The translations under genes and the position numbers were made by a program. From assembly GCA_002308195.1 (NCBI GenBank), contig DBVU01000092.1, positions 1 to 9,455 on the forward strand: 9,455 nucleotides of DNA, in the 5' to 3' direction. Below the pieces are notes generated by a model, which was given only the letters and a program-made list of their open reading frames with translations, searched no databases and was not told the origin of the DNA. This document shows positions 6,607 to 9,455 of the stretch, piece after piece. Positions within the stretch are counted from its first letter, which is position 1, and every line of letters begins with the position of its first letter. This stretch comes from Bacteroidales bacterium UBA1256. GTDB lineage: Bacteria > Bacteroidota > Bacteroidia > Bacteroidales > Paludibacteraceae.

Positions 6607-6870
6607 TTAGAGAGCAAATTTGCTACCAGCTTTGATTTTAACAACCTTCTTTGCAGGAATGTTAACAACAGCGCCAGTACGTGGGTTTTTAGCTTTGCGA
6701 GCTGCTTTCTTAACGATGTTAATGCTAGCGAAACCTACGAGTTGTACGTTCTCACCTTTCTTAACTGCCTCAACTGCTGCCTCAAGAGCTGCGTCGATAA
6801 CTTTAGCGGCCTCTGCCTTGCTAACTTGAGCCTTAGCGGCTACTGCTTCAATAAGTCCTAACTTGTTCAT
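6607..6870 (-). CDS. hup: HU-family DNA-binding protein
   Basis: The 87-residue protein is a histone-like nucleoid protein that binds and bends DNA as a dimer. The helical N-terminal half (MNKLGLIEAVAAKAQVSK) and the beta-arm region with AARKAKNPRTG (56-66) match the family, including the intercalating proline (Pro63) at the arm tip. It differs from E. coli HU in GFASINI (46-52; usual GFGTFxV), and its C-terminus is compact, ending in AGSKFAL. Codons are strongly restricted (repeated GCT/GCC for Ala, AAG for Lys, GTT/GTA for Val), which suggests high expression. It has a strong promoter with a leader of about 55-59 nt and its own terminator, so it is probably monocistronic. A phased A-tract region lies upstream. 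Confidence 0.95.
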   Translation of the reverse strand: MNKLGLIEAVAAKAQVSKAEAAKVIDAALEAAVEAVKKGENVQLVGFASINIVKKAARKAKNPRTGAVVNIPAKKVVKIKAGSKFAL

Positions 6871-6932
6871 AATTTTGGATTTTTGAATTATTAATAAAGT
6901 GAATTTAAGGGGTTCCTAACGGAATACGTTTG

Positions 6933-6963
6933 CAAAGGTAATACTTTTTATTTATTCCACCAA
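6933..6963 (-). promoter_or_regulatory. HU gene promoter
   Basis: On the minus strand, TTG (6963-6961) is followed after exactly 20 nt by TACCTTTG (6940-6933), a full Bacteroidota -7 match and the same octamer as the threonylcarbamoyl-AMP synthase promoter. The start site should be near 6929-6925, giving an A/T-rich leader of about 55-59 nt. Confidence 0.75.
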
Positions 6964-6966
6964 GCA

Positions 6967-7031
6967 TTTTTCTAAAAAAAATCGATTTTTTGTAAAAAAA
7001 ACTACATTTTTACCAAAAAGGCGCACTTTTT
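6967..7031. promoter_or_regulatory. Phased A/T-tract array, probably curved DNA
   Basis: Runs of five to eight A or T occur at 6967-6971, 6974-6981, 6986-6991, 6994-7001, 7007-7011, 7015-7019 and 7027-7031. Their centres are about 10 bp apart, in phase with the helix. This predicts intrinsic bending directly upstream of the HU -33 box and overlapping the upstream part of the rhomboid promoter. It includes the 16-bp palindrome AAAAAATCGATTTTTT (6976-6991). A role as an upstream activating element or HU autoregulatory site is inference. Confidence 0.5.
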
Positions 7032-7056
7032 GTAGTGTTAATCCGTGAAAAAATAG

Positions 7057-7064
7057 TACTTTTG
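7057..7064 (+). promoter_or_regulatory. -7 box of the rhomboid gene promoter
   Basis: TACTTTTG matches TAnnTTTG exactly and ends 8 nt before the ATG at 7073, implying a leader of a few bases at most. The -33 box is unclear: the nearest TTTG (7029-7032) is 24 nt upstream, longer than the usual 19-21 nt. Confidence 0.6.
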
Positions 7065-7072
7065 CAATCGTT

Positions 7073-7807
7073 ATGCGTAATATTCCAGTAGTGACGCGCT
7101 ATCTGCTGATAGCCAATTTTATGATTTGGATGCTAACCGCCATTTTGCTACGGTATGGTATTAGTTTGAACGATATTGGTGGTTTGCATTATTACTCCGC
7201 ACCGACGTTCCATTTTTGGCAACCAATCACCTATATGTTTCTTCACGCCGACTTTTGGCACATCTTCTGCAACATGTTTGCGGTTTGGATGTTCGGTCCG
7301 ATTATTGAGAATGAATGGGGTGCGAAACGTTTTCTGATTTACTATGCCGTTTGCGGTCTAGGTGCGGCGTTTGTTCAAGAAGTGGTTTGGTCGCTGATGT
7401 TAGTCAATATGGCAGCGAATTACGGTGCAGCTTCGCTCGCAGTCTTTAGTTCGATGCTAAACACCATCGGTGCCTCAGGTGCTGTGTTTGGTATTTTGTT
7501 TGCCTTTGGATGGCTGTTTCCGGATGTGCCGATGTTCCTGTTGTTTGTCCCTGTGCCCATTCGCGCGCGCGTGTTCGTTATTATATATGCGCTCGTTGAG
7601 CTATTTGCGGGCCTGGGTTCGGTAATAGGACTGAGTTCAAGCCACGTAGCGCATTTTGCGCATTTGGGCGGATTGCTTTTCGGTTGGTTGCTGATTATCT
7701 GGTGGAGACATCCGGAATGGAAAGAGAAATTATTTCATCGCCATCCGAAACTGGACAGCACCAAAGGAACAGATTACGAAGATTATCATTATCACAAACG
7801 CGTATAA
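7073..7807 (+). CDS. Rhomboid-family intramembrane serine protease
   Basis: The 244-residue protein is a polytopic inner-membrane protease of the GlpG/rhomboid family that cuts substrate transmembrane segments. The first helix is about 10-27. The L1 loop and second-helix signature HADFWHIFCNMFAVWMFGP (58-76) carries His58, His63 and Asn67. GASGAVFG (133-140) holds the nucleophile Ser135, and AHFAHLGG (193-200) the likely catalytic His197, so both dyad residues are present. Six hydrophobic segments can be drawn, followed by a charged, His-rich cytoplasmic tail (about 214-244). Natural substrates are unknown. The gene is divergent from HU, a neighbourhood I recall from other Bacteroidota, where a second rhomboid gene often follows; here only one is present. 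It has its own promoter and terminator. Confidence 0.93.
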   Translation: MRNIPVVTRYLLIANFMIWMLTAILLRYGISLNDIGGLHYYSAPTFHFWQPITYMFLHADFWHIFCNMFAVWMFGPIIENEWGAKRFLIYYAVCGLGAAFVQEVVWSLMLVNMAANYGAASLAVFSSMLNTIGASGAVFGILFAFGWLFPDVPMFLLFVPVPIRARVFVIIYALVELFAGLGSVIGLSSSHVAHFAHLGGLLFGWLLIIWWRHPEWKEKLFHRHPKLDSTKGTDYEDYHYHKRV

Positions 7808-7810
7808 AGA

Positions 7811-7836
7811 AAAGCGGCCGGAAAGGTCGCTTTTTT
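7811..7836 (+). terminator. Rho-independent terminator of the rhomboid gene
   Basis: AAAGCGGCC (7811-7819) pairs with GGTCGCTTT (7825-7833), with one G-U pair, around the loop GGAAA. It is followed by T residues to 7836. It begins three bases after the rhomboid stop codon. Confidence 0.88.
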
Positions 7837-7856
7837 GTATGTTCAATTTTTCCGAG

Positions 7857-7964
7857 AATCTTAAAAATCGTACATTTTTTTGTCAGGTAACCGTCTCGTG
7901 ATCGTCAGGTTAGAATCTCGTGTTTTCTCGTGTGGCGGAAAAATAGAACAAAATCTTAAAAATC
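7857..7964. repeat. Nested direct repeats in the intergenic region
   Basis: The exact 13-mer AATCTTAAAAATC occurs at 7857-7869 and 7952-7964, flanking 82 bp. Inside, GTCAGGT-N5-TCTCGTG occurs twice (7882-7900 and 7904-7922, period 22 bp, 15 of 19 identical), and TCTCGTG occurs a third time at 7926-7932. No coding function is seen. The right copy touches the stop codon of the nuclease-family gene. It may be a regulator-binding cluster, a small mobile-element remnant, or chance in AT-rich DNA. Confidence 0.5.
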
Positions 7965-8877
7965 ACCATGCAATGGTTGCGACCACCGGACGATGGTCAG
8001 AACCCGAGAAAGAGCGGACCGAACAATCAATCGGGACAAAAGAAGGATCGGTCAAGATATAGTCGATTCGCACACCCCATCCCATCAATTCGCACGTTGC
8101 TCCCCAACGGAACCAACTGGTTTCCAACCAAGCATCATGCAAATCGCGGCTGATAGTTCGATAAGTGGTGCTGAGCGCAACATCGTTGAAATCGCCCACA
8201 ACGATCACCGGATAGGGGCTTTGGTCAATCTCACGCCGCACAATCTTGGCTTGCGATTTGCGCCGCACACTGGCTTTTTCCCATTTACGACTCAGTTTCT
8301 CAGCCGAATGGCGTAAATTGTCGTAGGTGGTGCTGTCGTGTTGCGGCATATCGGAACTATCGAAGCGATTGGACTCTAAATGGCAGACAATCAGGCGAAT
8401 AGTATCATCCTCGACAACCACATCGCAACGACTGCTGATATTGGCGCGAACTTCGTACTCGACCGTATGTTTGTTGATGAGCGGATATTTGGACCACACC
8501 ATATTGCCAAACTGACGACGCTGGTTGTAGACCGCAAAATCGATGTAAGAGAACGCGTATTTCGCGCTCAAGACCTGCTTCACTTCAGGCAAAGTTAAGA
8601 ATTCAGGTGTCTTGTAGACATCCACTTCCTGCAGACAAATCACGTCCGCATCTTGCTGCAACAGATAGCGCAGTACTTCATTCTCAGCCGGCTTGCGGAA
8701 TTGACCCATCTGATGCGTATTCCACGTCAGAACAGTCAATCGCTGGTCTTTTCCCTCCAAATCAGATGGTTTAGGCGCAGAATGATGGCTAAGCATCGGC
8801 CAAAGGACAATCAGCAAAGCACCGACGCAAGCTATCAGCACTAACCAACCCAATATATGATGACGATGTTTGCTCAT
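7963..8877 (-). CDS. Membrane-anchored endonuclease/exonuclease/phosphatase-family protein
   Basis: The 304-residue protein has one N-terminal membrane segment (about 8-28) and then an EEP-fold hydrolase domain, probably periplasmic. The conserved metal and catalytic positions are all visible: Asn53 in LTWNTHQM, Glu84 in CLQEVD, FGNMVWSKYPL (123-133), His166 in CHLESNR, Asp229 and Asn231 in VVGDFND, RIDYIL (about 261-266), and Asp294-His295 in SGSDHRPV. The fold covers DNases, phosphodiesterases and phosphatases, and the sequence does not settle the substrate. The ATG overlaps the stop of the PorX-like gene as ATGA, so the two are translationally coupled. I recall homologues near HU and rhomboid genes in this phylum; here the gene points the opposite way to the rhomboid gene. 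No terminator is evident after it. Confidence 0.88.
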   Translation of the reverse strand: MSKHRHHILGWLVLIACVGALLIVLWPMLSHHSAPKPSDLEGKDQRLTVLTWNTHQMGQFRKPAENEVLRYLLQQDADVICLQEVDVYKTPEFLTLPEVKQVLSAKYAFSYIDFAVYNQRRQFGNMVWSKYPLINKHTVEYEVRANISSRCDVVVEDDTIRLIVCHLESNRFDSSDMPQHDSTTYDNLRHSAEKLSRKWEKASVRRKSQAKIVRREIDQSPYPVIVVGDFNDVALSTTYRTISRDLHDAWLETSWFRWGATCELMGWGVRIDYILTDPSFVPIDCSVRSFSGSDHRPVVATIAW

Positions 8878-9455
8878 TTCTTAGGTTGCAGCGTAACCAA
8901 CGGAATAACAATTTCCTCCAACGAAATTCCGCCGTGCTGGAAAGTGTTGCGATAGTACTGGGCGTAATAATTGAACTGGTTCGGATAGGCGAAGAAATCG
9001 GTGCCCGTACAGAACATATAACTGCTGCTCACATTCGGGCATGGCAGGCCGACTTTCTTCGGCTGCTCGATGACCATCACATTCTTCGAATTGCAATTGA
9101 GCGCTTTGCCCACTTTGTAGCGAATATTGGTGTTCGTATTCTTGTCAGCAATAATCTGTACCGCGTTGCGAACGCGCGTGGTACCGTGATCGGTGGTCAG
9201 GACAAGTGTAAAGCCCAGTTCGGCAGCACGCTTCAGCAGATTGTAGGTAGGCGAATGGCGGAACCAACTGAGTGTCAGGCTTCTGTAGGCCGCTTCGTCG
9301 TTGGCCAATTCGCGCATCATCTTGCTCTCTGTTCGCGAGTGAGAAAGCATATCGATGAAATTCAGAACCACCACATTCAGAGGCGTTTGCACACCCTTGA
9401 GTTGCGCAATAACCCGCTCGCAGAAATCGCTTTCGTTGACCTTCCAATACGAATA
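8874..9455 (-). CDS. porX: PorX-like response regulator, C-terminal PglZ part
   Basis: The 193 visible residues run off the right edge; the open frame continues to 9455, upstream of an internal GTG at 9392 that is not the true start. The region matches the end of the PglZ domain of PorX, an alkaline-phosphatase-superfamily fold carried behind a CheY-like receiver. PorX works with the PorY kinase and SigP to control type IX secretion genes in Porphyromonas and relatives. Visible features are NFIDMLSHSRTES (fragment residues 32-44) with Asp35 and His39, the metal-site TTDHGTTR (87-94) with Asp89-His90, the conserved NVSSSYMF, and YYRNTFQHGGISLEE with His174. The receiver domain cannot be checked here. 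Relatives exist in Bacteroidales that lack gliding, so the presence of a type IX system is suggested but not proven. The stop overlaps the next gene as ATGA. Confidence 0.85.
   Translation of the reverse strand, partial: YSYWKVNESDFCERVIAQLKGVQTPLNVVVLNFIDMLSHSRTESKMMRELANDEAAYRSLTLSWFRHSPTYNLLKRAAELGFTLVLTTDHGTTRVRNAVQIIADKNTNTNIRYKVGKALNCNSKNVMVIEQPKKVGLPCPNVSSSYMFCTGTDFFAYPNQFNYYAQYYRNTFQHGGISLEEIVIPLVTLQPKK

Noticed and set aside
7882..7932. Repeat units as a CRISPR array
   Set aside because: There are only two imperfect 19-bp units with a 3-bp gap and a partial third. No spacers of suitable length and no cas genes are present.
7880..8062. 60-codon plus-strand frame across the repeat cluster
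   Set aside because: It extends antisense into the conserved C-terminus of the EEP gene, has no start context, and reads through repeat sequence.
9145..9447. 100-codon minus-strand frame at the right edge
   Set aside because: It overlaps the PglZ coding frame in another phase. The PglZ frame carries the conserved motifs and continues to the window edge.

Overview
The window looks like a core-genome segment of a Bacteroidales-type bacterium (phylum Bacteroidota). Three things point there. Several intergenic sites match the Bacteroidota promoter form (TTG or TTTG, about 20 bp, TAnnTTTG). Leaders are A-rich with few Shine-Dalgarno sequences. One partial gene matches PorX, the receiver/PglZ response regulator tied to type IX secretion. 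I see no tRNA, rRNA, insertion sequence, phage gene or CRISPR array. No stretch longer than about 200 bp lacks a gene.

Layout, left to right. Positions 1-263 (minus) hold the N-terminus of ATP-dependent phosphoenolpyruvate carboxykinase. A 201-bp divergent region separates it from a plus-strand threonylcarbamoyl-AMP synthase (465-1073). That gene meets head-on, and overlaps by 20 bp, the end of a tightly packed minus-strand run. In transcription order the run is adk (6504-5929), obgE (5919-4741), a CBS-domain ClC anion channel or transporter (4730-2949), a small secreted protein of unknown function (2928-2518), a membrane sugar-1-phosphate transferase (2507-1239) and xseB (1239-1054). Gaps are 9, 10, 20, 10 and -1 nt, so it is probably one operon. 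Upstream of it, and closed off by a terminator, is an HU-family gene (6870-6607). HU is divergent from a rhomboid protease (7073-7807), which ends in its own terminator. On the far side are a minus-strand endonuclease/exonuclease/phosphatase-family membrane protein (8877-7963) and, overlapping its start by ATGA, the C-terminal PglZ portion of a PorX-like regulator running off the right edge.

The genes serve mostly housekeeping roles: gluconeogenesis, tRNA t6A synthesis, nucleotide balance, ribosome assembly, anion transport, surface polysaccharide initiation, exonuclease VII, nucleoid structure and intramembrane proteolysis. I found no convincing new multi-gene system. The items most worth a second look are non-coding or residue-level. 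They are a 10-bp inverted repeat centred exactly between two divergent promoters; two plus-strand genes whose promoters leave almost no 5' leader; a helically phased A-tract array upstream of HU; a nested repeat cluster at 7857-7964; an unannotated secreted protein inside the operon; and a ClC protein with altered ion-pathway residues.
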